Positions 23,158-33,899 of a stretch of DNA of 64,000 nucleotides are shown piece after piece. This DNA is from Acestrorhynchus altus (lineage: Eukaryota > Chordata > Actinopteri > Characiformes > Acestrorhynchidae). The position numbers were made by a program, and so were the translations under genes. The notes under the pieces are model-generated. The model had not been told where the DNA came from, searched no databases, and was given only the letters and a program-made list of their open reading frames with translations. How positions within the stretch are numbered: position 1 is the stretch's first letter; each line of letters opens with the position of its first letter. The stretch spans positions 24,902,316 through 24,966,315 of the forward strand of contig CM067503.1 of NCBI GenBank assembly GCA_034509495.1, read 5' to 3'.

Positions 23158-24268
23158 CAGTGGGGCAAAAAAGTATTTAGCCAGCCATTGATTGTGCATG
23201 TTCTCCTACTTAGAAAGATGAGAGAGGTCTGTAATTTTCATCATAGGTAAACTATGAGAGACAAAATGACAGGAAAAAATCCAAGAAATCACACTGTAGG
23301 ATTTTAAAACAGTAATAAGTATTTTGCCAATAACAAAAGTTCAACTCAATACTTTGTAACATAACCTTTGATGGTAATGACAGAGGTCAAACATTTCCTG
23401 TAAGTCTTCACCAGGTTTTCACACACTGTAGCTGTTTTTGGCCCTTTCCTCCATGCAGATTTCCGCAAGAGCAGTGATGGTTTGGGGCTGTCAACATGGA
23501 CTTTCAACTCCCTCTACAAATCCTGTCCCCTTTGCAGAAAGACAGCCCCAAAGCATGATGCTTCCACCCCCATGCTTCACAGTAGGTGTGGTGTTTTTGG
23601 GATGGAACTCAGCATTCTTCTTCCTCCAAACATGACAAGTTGAGTTTTTACCAAAAAGTTCTATTTTGGTTTCATCTGACCACATGATATTCTCCCAATC
23701 CTCTTCTGGATCATCCATGTGCTCTCTGCCAAACTTCAGATGGCCCCAGACATGTACTGGCTTAAGCAGGATTTTACTTCCTCTCTGCATATTGTTTTAC
23801 TGATAGTAGCCTTTGTTACTTTGGTCCCAGCTCTCTGCAGGTCATTCATCAGGTCCCTCTGTGTAGTTCTGGGATTTTTGCTCACCATTCCAATGATCAT
23901 TTTGACCCCACGGGATGAGATGTTGCATGGGGCCCAAGATCAAAGGAGACATTCAGTGGTCTTTAATGTCTTCTATTTTCTTACAATTGCTCCCACAGTT
24001 GATTTATTCACACCAACCTGCTTGCCTATTGTAGATGCACTCCTCCCAGCCTGGTGCAGGTCTACAATTTTCTTCCTGGTGTCCTTCGACTGCTCTTTGG
24101 TCTTGGCCATGGTAGAGTTTGGAGTCTGAATGTTTGAGGCTGTGGACAGGTGTCTTTTATGCAGATAACGAGGTCAAACAAGTGTCATTAATACAGGTAA
24201 CAAGTGGAGGACAGAAGAGCTTCTTAAAAAAAGTTACAGGTCTATGAGCCAGAAATCTTTCTTGTTTA
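23158..24268 (-). mobile_element. Tc1-like transposon relic B
   Basis: The left end CAGTGGGGCAAAAAAGTATT at 23158, preceded by TA, is a terminal inverted repeat I recognise from fish Tc1-like elements. The element holds a minus-strand transposase pseudogene (23346-24110). It ends at about 24268, after wording of the type GAGCCAGAAATCTTTCTTG, where the second inverted repeat should continue but does not. It is therefore truncated at that end. It shares its subfamily and orientation with relic A at 16570-17405. Confidence 0.8.
23346..24110 (-). pseudogene. Tc1-like transposase pseudogene (relic B)
   Basis: In the live family this DDE transposase cuts and reinserts the transposon at TA sites. 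The minus-strand start ATGGCCAAGACCAAAG lies at 24110. It is followed by KDTRKKIVDLHQAG and STIGKQVGVNKSTV, the first helix-turn-helix. In the frame at 23491-23790, MWSDETKIELFG carries the first catalytic Asp and VKHGGGSIMLWGC follows. The frame then stops. Beyond a gap the C-terminus VKTYRKCLTSVITIKGYVTK is readable and ends with a stop at 23346-23348. The stretch holding the second and third acidic residues (QDNDPKH and PDLNPIEN blocks in the family) is deleted. At 765 bp it is about 85 codons short of the usual length near 340 codons. Several frameshifts and stops; it cannot make active protein. Confidence 0.75.
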
Positions 24269-24353
24269 TGACATTAAAACACACCCTTGCTACCCTTAAC
24301 TCTTGAGCAGTAATAGTAAGTAATAGTAATTATACTCATTTGACCCACTGAGT
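24269..24353. other. short spacer, nothing recognised
   Basis: Unique AT-rich DNA between the truncated Tc1 end and the SINE-like head. Confidence 0.5.
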
Positions 24354-24431
24354 TATGCACACACAGGAATTAGACCTCTGCCTTCCAGTCACAAGGCTGG
24401 TTCCCTAACCACCAGGCCACGGCTGCTCCAA
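24354..24431 (-). mobile_element. tRNA-derived SINE-like head, minus strand
   Basis: The minus strand reads GTGGCCTGGTGGTTAGG (A-box-like) and, about 30 bp later, AGGTCTAATTCC (B-box-like, with changes). The wording CTTCCAGTCACAAGGCTGG matches 1-91. This is the clearest of the SINE-like heads in the window. It is followed immediately by a GA/TG array. Confidence 0.55.
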
Positions 24432-24454
24432 TGTGACTGATGAGTGTAACTGTC

Positions 24455-24573
<119 letters not shown>

Positions 24574-25061
24574 CATTATCCAGCCTGTATGCTTCTCTCA
24601 TTAGCGAGCAGAGCAATTGTAGAATGTGTTTTGCAAGCTGTGCCATATTTAAATACCTTAAATCAACAGTTCATTTCTGTTTTCTTTAGCTATTGTGTTG
24701 TCCATGCCCTCTGAGCTTTTCTCCCTCTCCCTGGATCAGACTGATTTACAAAAACACAAATCACATCTCTGCTGAGAAAATCTGCACAGGATGAAATTAG
24801 GATACAACCTCATGATCTCAGTGTTTATGTTTATTCTATTAATTCTGTCTCATTACAGTCTAAACAGCATACTCACAAAAAGGTGAAATTATTCTCCCAC
24901 TGCAAATTAAGTTCATTAGCTAAATTTATAAAGTTGTTTGTAAAGTTAAATTACTCAGCACAATTCATATAGCAAGTAGTTTCTCCAAATTCAATACAAA
25001 ATGCCACTTTTAATGATGACTGTTATGCATGACAGTTATTTATATTATTTACCCTTTTGCT
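24574..25061. other. non-coding DNA, nothing recognised
   Basis: AT-rich, no features. Confidence 0.5.
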
Positions 25062-26165
25062 GTTGACAAACACCAGCTTCTAGCAGTATTCATGAAGAAT
25101 CTTTCACATTACTCATGGCCAGGGGTCTCAAGTACATGAATATTCCTGGGTTTTCTACTGATCCTTCTTCAAATCTCATGAAAGATTTTCTATGGGGTTC
25201 AAGTCAGGAAACTGTGATGGCAACAGTTGGCAATACAGGTCTTCAGAAATGAAGCTGTGGTGGACTCTTAGGTATGGTGCCCAAATGTCAGCTTCCTCAT
25301 AGGAGGCATGATGTTTTCGTCTAGTATTTTCTGATACTTGATTGAATTAATCTTGTCCTCTACATGTTGCCACAGGAAGACCATCACCAAACCACCGCTC
25401 TGCTTCACTCGAGGCACTGTATTCTTTTCATTGAATTTTTCATTCTTCCTCCTCCACACATACTGCTGATCCAAAGGCCCAAAAGGTTTAGTACAGGTCT
25501 TGGAGCTTGGGCACGAAGATTTTAGTATGTATTTAGTAAGAACCTTACTGTGCAAACAGAAATGTCACTGTCTGCTGCCACAATGTCTTGGTGCAGGTCT
25601 TTTGCAGTCACTTGAAGGTACCTGATCACCTTCTCTGTAGGAATCTGCTGACAGCCTGTGTCAGCTTCCGTTTTCTGCCATTTCCAGGTAGTGAAGCCAG
25701 CATTCCTTCAACTTTGAACTCGTCAACCAAGGTTGCTTCCAACTGTATCTCTAGGAAAATTCTGTGCATTCGCTGTCTTGTGTATCATTGTCCCTGTTTG
25801 AACAAGTTGACATGCAATCAATTCTCACAGTCAACACACCCTGAGCCAGTGCAAGTATATGATGTGTTTTATCTCAAGCATATCTAATGCAACTAATGAA
25901 GCCCTTAATTCAGGAAACACCTGATTTGCAAATGTGTTCTTTTATGAGCAATTCTATTCAGGGGTGAAATAATTCTGAGACTGTGGGCATCATTAAAAGT
26001 TGCATTTTGTGTTGATCTTGGAGATAACATTTGTTAATTGTATTGTTATTGTTATATAGTTGCGTTTAGCTATTTTAATTTGATTGATTGGTTTATTGGA
26101 AATGTAATTGTAAAACTTTGCTAATAATGCTAAATATTTAATTGTGGTTGAATAATTTTTATGTG
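25062..26165 (-). pseudogene. Tc1-like transposon relic C with decayed transposase
   Basis: A second Tc1-like subfamily, transposase on the minus strand. The frame at 25268-25555 contains QQYVWRRKNEKFNEKNTVPR and a decayed GG-x-x-M-V block, the middle of a Tc1 transposase. Beyond stops, PDLNPIEN is intact at about 25184-25207 (minus), the block that holds the third catalytic residue in this superfamily. Upstream (25560-25800) the N-terminal DNA-binding part can be traced through several frames, with phrases such as VIRYLQVTAKDLHQDIVAA. The right end near 26120-26165 reads, on the minus strand, AAAATTATTCAACCACAATT, an inverted-repeat-like end; the left end is not recognisable. No open frame spans it, so it is inactive. 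Confidence 0.7.
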
Positions 26166-26379
26166 CAACTATACCTTAGTTAAGTAAGCTGTAAGCTCAT
26201 ACTTACATAAGCTGCATTTTTAGTTAGTGATTTGTGTGAAAGGATTGTCAGCATCACTTTGATGACTTGATTTTGAGGGTCAGTCACAAAAATATGATGC
26301 AAAATAACAGTGTCATTTGTAATCTAGATGAATATGAATGTTTTATAGAGAGCTGTTTTGTGACCATCAAGATCAAGTT
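26166..26379. other. non-coding DNA, nothing recognised
   Basis: AT-rich, no features. Confidence 0.5.
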
Positions 26380-26520
26380 CTTTGTTTTCTTGCCTTTTCT
26401 CTGTGTTTTAGTCTGTTTGGAACATGTTTATGCTGATCTGATCCCAACTGATCCTTGGGTTGGAGTGGGAAAGGATGGTGATGCCATCACTTTCCACAGT
26501 CCAATCACATAAAAGTCCTG
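26380..26520 (+). other. weak terminal-exon candidate
   Basis: A pyrimidine-rich stretch ends in CTCTGTGTTTTAG at about 26398-26410, a good 3' splice-site context. It is followed by an open stretch encoding VCLEHVYADLIPTDPWVGV and a stop at about 26510. The peptide matches nothing I recognise, and no poly-A signal follows closely. Chance is more likely than a real exon. Confidence 0.15.
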
Positions 26521-28199
26521 TAAATACTGTAGCGTTTTCATATAAGCACAAACTACACAGTGAATTCCCTCTAATAGTGCATAGCAGTTGTAATTGGTTT
26601 GGGGGCAGAGAGACGGTGGATTAGGAGTGAGTCTCTACCAGGCCAAATAAATTGGGCCAGTGTGTAATTAGGACCAGATGTGTGTTTGTGTGTGTTACAT
26701 GTGTATGTTTCATAGAGTCTGAACATCCCAGAAGATGCTCTAACATGTTAGCCTACCTGCTTGAGCTTTGTAACTCTGACTGTGTATAATGTCTGAAGCT
26801 TACGCACTAAATCCCAGATGCTCGGAACATGGAGAGAAAATGTAAACCACTTGTTCAGCATGAGGTTGAGCTTTACTGTCTTTAAGCCGGTTTACATACA
26901 CTACACAAGAAGCAATTATTTGTACATCACTGATTAGACTAGACAATCAATCACTAATATAAAAAATACAACTGATGATTTGAGTGCGCTCTAATTTCAT
27001 TTAAAACATGTGTTACTGTGGTGTAACTTGGTAATTTCTTTCTTCATCTTATGAGTTTTTTGTACCTTGCCTGTGGAATACTGAGTATAGTTTCTACAAA
27101 ATATTCACTGCAAAGCAAAAAATAAATTCTATAAAAATATATAAAAGCTAAATAAACTGGAATTGAATTAATTGAATTAATATTGATGGACCTTATAAAA
27201 TTACTTGTATATACCAACTTGATTATTAAGTTATTATGGTTTCTTATCAAACCATTTCCCCTGAAATACCCCCTCCTTCTTCTTTAAACTGTAATATTAA
27301 CACAGGCAATCTAAAGAATAGCCCCAACAAACTGAATTACATTTTATTTCTCGTTGTCTCTTATTGTTTACTTTGGAGTTACAGTAACAGAGAAACTGCA
27401 TATGGATATCCAGTGTGAGAAACTAGATATGGATATCCAGGATATGGTTCTGTAACTTCTACACACAACTCAGTAATCAAACACTAACTATGAATAAAGA
27501 GACTTTCTGGTACACAAACAGTCTTAAGGAGAATGTGGAAAAATGTGTCCCATTGTAGTGGAAATGCAGTGTTGTATTTCTCTGTAAGTCACAAGCTTTT
27601 CCTCTTTCCTGACTAAATTGCAGTAATTGGTAAATTATATGATAAAACGAGAGTCAGTCTTTGCCGTTCTCTAAATAATGACATTAATAGTGATAAATCC
27701 TACAAATGACATATTTTTGTGATCTTGTATGGCTCATGTGGCTCAACTCTAATAACATACAATCAACATGCGTGATTTGCCCATGATTATCCTCTACTAT
27801 AAGTCCTACAGAAACAAAATGGAAAGCCTTGGTTTTGTTAACATTGTCATGCTAACGCTATGACACACAATACACTCACGTCTCAGCCATCCAGCAGAAC
27901 ACAGTGAAACCCACAGGTCAAACACACACAGTTTATTAGCATTAATAGAAAACAGTTTGGATTTAATGTGCCCTCTTTTGCTATGCCTCCCTTTCTCCCC
28001 TTGGGGGAATCACAGATGACAAGGTTTATCATTTTACTAACTGAATTGAAACTAGTTATATGAACTCCTCAGATGGGTTTGGGACCAAGAGAAATTGCAA
28101 ATTGCAAGTAGATCAGAACCCCAAGACTGTATTTTAACCTTCCACCAACACACAATGATCTCAAAAGATAATTCTTCAAGAGCCATCTGAATTCAGGAC
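26521..28199. other. non-coding DNA, mostly unremarkable
   Basis: AT-rich, no gene. ATATGGATATCCAG occurs twice, at about 27400 and 27428. Nothing else stands out. Confidence 0.5.
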
Positions 28200-28270
28200 A
28201 CCTCCTGTGTTCAGAGCTGGTCCAGACTTCTCTGGTGCCCTAAGCAAAATTGTGATGAGGAGCCCTGTAA
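28200..28270. mobile_element. possible hAT-type element end
   Basis: CTGGTGCCCTAAGCAAAATT at about 28231-28250 resembles a phrase common at ends of fish hAT-like elements (GTGCCCTAAGCAAAATTT). Only about 60 bp is recognisable and no transposase sequence is near. Confidence 0.35.
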
Positions 28271-29640
28271 CCTGAACTCAGAATATGACAGTATATTGAC
28301 AGTTGCTCCTGACATTATTCCCCTTTTATACAGTTTATATACAGAACAAAGTAGTACTTATTGGATAAACAATATACAAAATAAACAATAATATGTCCAG
28401 ATGTAGCTAAACCAGGCTACAGCTAAAGCTTGTGAGACCTTCACCTTGTTTTAAACTGACAGAGGAGTATGGATCACTCATCACATCCATATACTGTTCT
28501 AAGACTGGATAACCATCACCTTCTTATAAACTGATATCGGAGGCATGTGATCACCATCCCATCCATGTACTGTCTAGACTGGATAACCGTAAACAAGGTT
28601 ACTGCTTTAAAGAGTTTCATTTCTTGTTTGACTTTCATTTCACTATGTGCACATTTAACAACATAGATGTAGAGTTTAAGGTTGAATAACTATAATGGTA
28701 AGGAACCAAGTTATATACTCCCGAAATTCACTAGTATTTTTTCTGCTTCTCGTGTACTGAATGATAGTTTTTCTTCAGATTAATATAAGACACAAACTCT
28801 GCCTAACTTGAAGCAAGGGGGAGACGTGGGTGGGATTTGAATGTCTGACTCTCTGTTGCACATTAAGCTGGGCACAGAACTGTCAGTTTGTCAGTTTGAT
28901 CAATTGAAAGGTAGATTTTTGTGTTGTTTGTTTGTTTATAGCATTCTTTTATAAGTCTTGGTTTGGTAATAAATGTGTGTGTCAGTTAGAGTGTGGTTCT
29001 AGGGCATGAGCGTGTAAATCTAAACTCAGTAATCTTTACATCAGAAAGGGTATGTTCATAGTTTGGAAACACTGCTCAGGTGGCATCAGGAGAAATGTCT
29101 GTCCCACTGTTGTGAAAATTGGTAAACAGCATGCTATTGAAACACAAGAACATTAGCATGTTCTACTGGAATCTACTTAACTCCATAATGTTACAATATT
29201 AGCCCTCACTCATATGGACATGCCCCCTCATGTCCATTTTCCATTTTCCTTCCTCCAGCTTGTCAGATACATCCTTATTTGAAGAGTCTTCAGTTAAACA
29301 TCCAACAGTTTATGGCCACATTTTAATTCCATGTGTGTTATTTTATCATTTCAACATGTCACCTTTTTTTTCTAACATGTAGTTACTTTCTGAAATTGTA
29401 GAACTGAAGAAGATTCTGTAACTGTTTCTACTGTATATGAGCACAGAGTGAAACAAGTGTGTGAGTGTGTTCAGGAGTACTGGGTCTATTGTCTCTGTTT
29501 TGGGACAGAGGGTGGGTGTGAAACTCTGGGAAACAGCCCGCAGGGGGAAAGGTGGAGACCCTGCAATTAAACAAAAGCAAAGGTGACACTGGAGAGCCAC
29601 CTGAACAGCAGCATATCCACTATCAGTGTCAGAAAAGCTT
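28271..29640. other. non-coding DNA, nothing recognised
   Basis: No gene. At 28820-28880 the minus strand has ATTCAAATCCC, a possible B-box, so a decayed SINE is possible. ACTGGATAACC-type wording recurs at about 28505 and 28568 (a roughly 65-bp direct repeat around CATCCATATACTGTTCTAAG and CATCCATGTACTGTCTAGAC). Confidence 0.45.
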
Positions 29641-29790
29641 TAGGCTGTGAATGCACCTGGAACAGAAACGCTGTGCACACAGGCCATGACCTTTCAGCAC
29701 AATGTGGAATTTAATAAGGAATCCATTAGGACATACCTGCGGCTCTAGGCTGCTGTGGGCGGGGTGCTGGTCATTGTTTAAAACAGTTAA
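29641..29790. other. small repeat-free block, possible conserved element
   Basis: Balanced composition between AT-rich flanks; no other support. Confidence 0.18.
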
Positions 29791-30319
29791 AGGGTATGTC
29801 CATTAAATAACCCCTTATAGAATGTGGAAGGCCTATACGACATATTTAGGTGAAGTCCTAAAAATAACAATACTAGGGGCAAAGACTGTACATATAGTTA
29901 AGCTTGTTATAAAAGTATTTAGTTGCTTAAAACAAAACAAAAAAACATTACATAGCAACAATATAGCTGAACAATTAATGCAGGTTTGATGTGCAAGTGC
30001 ATACCACACCAGGTTAAAAATGTTAATGGTTTTTTAGTAAAGGCAATGGCTTTAATAGAGCAGCATGGCAATTTAAAAAAATCTATGGTTGTATGTACAA
30101 TCTACAATGAATTCCTGCAGTGGATGTCTATAACAGGGATCTCGAAATGTTTTATAGGTTTATAATGCTGATCTGTAATGCAAATCTCAAAGTTTTTTGT
30201 CACATACACACATAGTACAATCTTTACCTATAGAATAAGATCACATTATGATCACACTATAATAACAAACTATAATGGTGACATATAATGCTAAAAATAA
30301 TCTTAGAATTTTAGAATGC
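29791..30319. other. AT-rich non-coding DNA
   Basis: No gene. The last 150 bp hold decayed relatives of the 13-bp unit that forms the array to the right. Confidence 0.5.
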
Positions 30320-30757
30320 TAATCTATTATGGTGATCAATAATGATGGTCTGTAATGGTGATCTATTACGGTTAATTCAAATGATGATCTATAATGGTAA
30401 TCTATAATGGTGATCTATAATGGTAATCTATAATGGTGATCTACAATGTAATCCATAATGATGATCTATAATGGCAGTCTATAATGATGATCTATAATGA
30501 TGATCTATAATGGTGATCTATAATGGATATTCTATAATGATGATCTATAAAAGTGATCTATAATGGTAATCTATAATGGTGATCTATAATGGTAATCAAT
30601 AATGGTGATCTACAATGTAATCTATAATGGTGATCTATAATGATGATCTATAATGATGATCTATAATGGTGATCTATAATGGTAATCTATAATGGGGATC
30701 TATAATAGTGATCTGTAATGGTGATCTTTATTGGTGGTCTATGTTGGTGAATATAAT
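30320..30757 (+). repeat. minisatellite, 13-bp unit GATCTATAATGGT
   Basis: About 33 units of GATCTATAATGGT and close variants (GATCTATAATGAT, AATCTATAATGGT, a 12-bp GATCTACAATGT). The 12-bp variant occurs at about 30438 and again at 30607, with matching unit order around it, giving a higher-order period of 169 bp, about 13 units. This is seen directly. Confidence 0.95.
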
Positions 30758-30898
30758 TAAACTCAGTGACCCATCAGCAGGCATGTCACAGTAAACAGGG
30801 CCAGAAGAAGCAAGGATTTGTGGGAAAGCTTGTGACTGTCACTCAGTGAGAGTTGTTAGTGTATGTCCCCATTACCCTCTCAGCACATGTCTCCAAAC

Positions 30899-30899
30899 C

Positions 30900-30934
<35 letters not shown>

Positions 30935-30962
30935 CACACCCACACACACACACACACACACA
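30899..30962. repeat. (AC)n microsatellite
   Basis: About 31 AC units with AAAC and ACCC interruptions. Confidence 0.97.
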
Positions 30963-31004
30963 GTCACCCCAAGCTGCTAAAGCTGAATGTGAAGTTGAGT
31001 CCTA

Positions 31005-31360
31005 TTCTGGTTGGAGAACAGGTGATGGTTCTGGCAGGCCACGCTCTCTCTGCAGTAAACGAACACAGTGAGAACATAGCTTTCCTAGAAAAGGCCAGAG
31101 GGGCGGCGCAACAGAGTGTGATTAGCGGCATGTGTGCATGCCTGGGTTAAACAAAAACGCTGTTTTCCTTCAGCACTCTGATTTGAGGCACTTGTCTGTG
31201 GGAGATCAGCAGCGCGGGTGATTACAGTGAAGCTGTTTGATTCCTGGCCGCATTGCACACAGCTGAATGAATGCAGAGCTGTCTGTCTCGGCTGGGTGGC
31301 GTTGTTGAAAAACGCATGAATGACTTGTAAATATCCACTTAAATTAGGCAAATCCTTTCA
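31005..31360. other. repeat-free block, possible conserved non-coding element
   Basis: About 350 bp of complex, balanced DNA with several CpGs between two AC arrays. A minus frame of 88 codons (31085-31351) shows no domain. Treated as candidate regulatory DNA by exclusion. Confidence 0.3.
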
Positions 31361-31519
31361 CCTCTACAGCCTGTTCCTCCAGCTGACTCTCTGAAATGGA
31401 ACGGGGAGGAAACACAGAACCAAAAGTACAGTTTTATTGATTAGAAGAAATAAAAAATAAAAATTTTTACTGGGATTTTTCTGTCTCTCGTTCTCTCTTA
31501 TCTCCATCTCTCTTGCAGA

Positions 31520-31538
31520 AACACACAAACATACACAC

Positions 31539-31601
<63 letters not shown>
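31520..31601. repeat. (AC)n microsatellite
   Basis: About 39 AC units with a few variants at the left end. Confidence 0.97.
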
Positions 31602-31603
<2 letters not shown>

Positions 31604-32014
31604 CTTGTAGTTTTCCTATGCATGAATAGAGCACCTGCGAAGCAGACTGTGTTCTGTGTGCACATAAGACTCCATTTACATGGATGTCTATTACTATTCA
31701 AATCAACAGCACAAAAGCCAAGCATTAACCAAACAAAAAGCCTCAGGAGAAAAGAAAACACAAGACCTGCATGGCTTACACTTTCCTTTGTTTATTTTTG
31801 ACCCGTGCAGTAAAGAATTGGAACAAAACCAACCAATGTTACAAATGGAAATGGAAGTAAGCATATATAAGCTAAAATCTTGTGTCTCCTTTATTGTAAT
31901 TTTTGGAAAACAAACTAACAAAAAAAAATTACACCTGCATAAGCCTTTCATAGCAACTGACATAGACCTACATAAACATTTATAAAGACTTATTCCTTTG
32001 TTATAAAGGATACA
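31602..32014. other. non-coding DNA, nothing recognised
   Basis: A-rich; open frames on both strands (about 86-101 codons) lack motifs. Confidence 0.5.
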
Positions 32015-32612
32015 TACAGTAATGTGAAATAATTAGGAGACCCCATGAATACCTTTCTAAACAAAGTGTATTTAAACATATGGACATTTGATCTTCATTG
32101 TCACCCTTTGGCGTTGTCTATTTCATTGTCTATTTCTTATCCTTTGTTCATGTATTGTTAACCTTTATATTTTATTTTATTTTATTTTATGTTTTCTATT
32201 TCTGTGAAGCTGCTCTGTGACATCAGTTGTGAACACCACTATACAAGTACATTTTGATTTGATCTGAAATACATTCAGAGATGGAGGTGATATAACTACA
32301 CATAAAACTGAAGACATGTTAATGTCAACAAAAATGTTAAACATCACTTGTAAAACATAATTCATGGATACACAATTTTCTGGTGATGAAATTTTAGGAC
32401 ACCCCCCATATTTATTACTACTTATCAGATGCAGAACATCAGCTGCAAAGGATTACACCATTGTTAGAGAGGACTTTTGAGGACGCTGTCCTATTTAAAC
32501 CTCAGATATGAAGTGAGTGGGATCACTATGGCAAGATCCAAAACTCCTTTCTGAGGCCTTAGATACAAATATGTCTAGGAAGGGATTTAAAAACATCTCA
32601 AAACAATTAATT
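32015..32612 (+). mobile_element. Tc1-like transposon relic D, interrupted
   Basis: The left end ATACAGTAATGTGAAATAAT (about 32015) leads into AGGAGACCCCATGAATACCT. After a foreign insert at 32095-32257 the element continues as ATTTTAGGACACCCC, a second copy of the terminal-region wording. Then comes the start of the transposase frame, ATGGCAAGATCCAAAACTCC at 32528, a fish Tc1 start I recognise, followed by GAAGGGATTTAAAAACATCT (KGFKNISKQ). The frame shifts almost at once and similarity ends at about 32612, so only the 5' untranslated region and a stub remain. Confidence 0.65.
32095..32257 (+). mobile_element. SINE-like tail repeat inserted in Tc1 relic D
   Basis: Contains TCACCCTTTGGCGTTGTC, TTTCTATTTCTGTGAAGCTG, CTCTGTGACATCAGTTGTGA and the tail ACATTTTGATTTGAT. 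This is the same order as the minus-strand copy at 7873-8062. TTTGATCT stands on both sides (32087-32094 and 32258-32265), a plausible 8-bp target-site duplication, though the tail itself contains TTTGATTTGAT, so part of the match could belong to the element. An internal (TTTTA)n stretch at 32166-32190 is specific to this copy. Confidence 0.65.
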
Positions 32613-32904
32613 AATTAGTGTGGAAAACAATTAATTAATTAATTAATTAAATAATTAATTAGAGTTACAGGAGAATAATGATAATGCAGGAGACTATGCC
32701 TATATTACCTTTAATTAGATTTGTTAAAAGTGTCTCAGTGATGTTTTTTTCAATTAAATAATTATGTGTTTGTTAAAAAGGTGAAAAACAGTTATAAACA
32801 AGTAACAATGAAATCCTTTATATCTGAGCTTTTGAGTGTGACATACATAAGTAATCATATGGCAATCAAAATTATAACCAACAACTCTTAGGTTCATTAA
32901 CAAC
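32613..32904. other. AT-rich DNA with (ATTA)n
   Basis: AATTAATT repeats at 32605-32660. No gene. Confidence 0.6.
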
Positions 32905-33010
32905 ATTTACACGCTGTCTTTAAATTCCTCCAAAGACTTTCTGTAGGGCTCAAGTCAGTTGACTATGATGACCAATTTAAAATCTTCCAGGACTTCTATA
33001 AACAAGACTT
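32905..33010 (-). pseudogene. Tc1-like transposase C-terminal fragment
   Basis: The minus strand at about 32925-32965 encodes TDLSPTESLWRNLK, a decayed form of the PDLNPIENLWRNLK block at the third catalytic residue of Tc1 transposases. The plus strand shares CTGTAGGGCTCAAGTCAG with the corresponding part of relic C (CTATGGGGTTCAAGTCAG, about 25190). About 100 bp is recognisable. Confidence 0.55.
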
Positions 33011-33089
33011 GATGAAACAATACTGCTGATGGAAACTAACAGTCCCAGTTTTATTAATCAATCCACAAAGAGAAGTTTTGTTTGTTTGT

Positions 33090-33255
33090 TTTTTTATGAA
33101 TAGAAGCTAAATTAAAGTTTTAGAATTCACAAAGTTAGTGTTATGCTACCATCATCAGGTTAGCATTGCCTGGTTAACTTTGCCAGGTTAGAATTGCTGC
33201 TGCTTTCAAGAGCAGTCCACTACAGTCCAAAACACTTCTGTTGAAGTGACCCTTA
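33090..33255 (+). repeat. local duplication, copy 1
   Basis: Shares AGCTAAATTAAAGTTTT and TCAAGAGCAGT...GTCCA...CTG(T)TGAAGT order with 33610-33712. The copies are diverged and separated by about 0.5 kb containing an AC array. Confidence 0.6.
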
Positions 33256-33484
33256 TTTGTTTTGTCAGTAACACTGGTAATGCTACTCCGGGAGTTCACA
33301 ACATTTACTATATTTTTTTATATTTATTTAGCTTTTTTATGTCAATTATATGTTTCATAATCATGTGTAGATTATTGCAGTGAAATCAGTAGGGAAAAAA
33401 ACAGTCACTTGTATGGGGGCCTGAACCAGTACTTTAATTACCATCTTATTATCACAGCACTGGACAGCTGGATGACAGAGGAAG

Positions 33485-33500
33485 CACACACACACACGCA

Positions 33501-33543
<43 letters not shown>
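33485..33543. repeat. (AC)n microsatellite
   Basis: About 29 AC units with CGCA and ATAC interruptions on the left. Confidence 0.97.
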
Positions 33544-33545
<2 letters not shown>

Positions 33546-33609
33546 CCAGCACATGTTCGCATGACCTCTAACTAGCATTCCTTTATAGATGAGTGATTGG
33601 AGATGCTGG

Positions 33610-33712
33610 AGTTTTTATCAATAGCAGCTAAATTAAAGTTTTGCTGTTGTTATCAAGAGCAGTGTGAGACTAACAGTTCACTATGGTCCACATCAATCTG
33701 CTGAAGTAACAC
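33610..33712 (+). repeat. local duplication, copy 2
   Basis: Second copy of 33090-33255, shorter, with the internal CATCATCAGGTTAGCATTGC region of copy 1 absent. An internal deletion here or an insertion in copy 1 would explain it. Confidence 0.55.
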
Positions 33713-33899
33713 ACATTGTGCACCAGAAATCCCCAGAGAATTGGGGGAAATTACAGTTTGGATGCTAAGACAAAAATGGCTGAAGTGCTCCACAGCACCC
33801 TTAAACAATTTAATTCACAGCCTGTGTGACTGTGTGATAAGGGCCCATTGGGTAGGTTATATTTGTGGTTTGTTTAACAGGTAACATAAACACTTCTGG

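Noticed and set aside
23719..24129. 136-codon plus-strand frame with hydrophobic segments
   Set aside because: It is the antisense of the Tc1 transposase pseudogene.
24354..24431. Functional tRNA gene
   Set aside because: Boxes are decayed, no cloverleaf can be completed, and no terminator follows; better explained as a SINE head.
26380..26520. Terminal exon after CTCTGTGTTTTAG
   Set aside because: Only the acceptor looks good; no known protein, donor partner or poly-A signal. Kept only as a weak feature.
27400..27441. Twice-repeated ATATGGATATCCAG
   Set aside because: Only two short copies; no function or family suggested.
30320..30757. Possible CRISPR-like array
   Set aside because: The 13-bp units are contiguous with no spacers, and the genome is eukaryotic.
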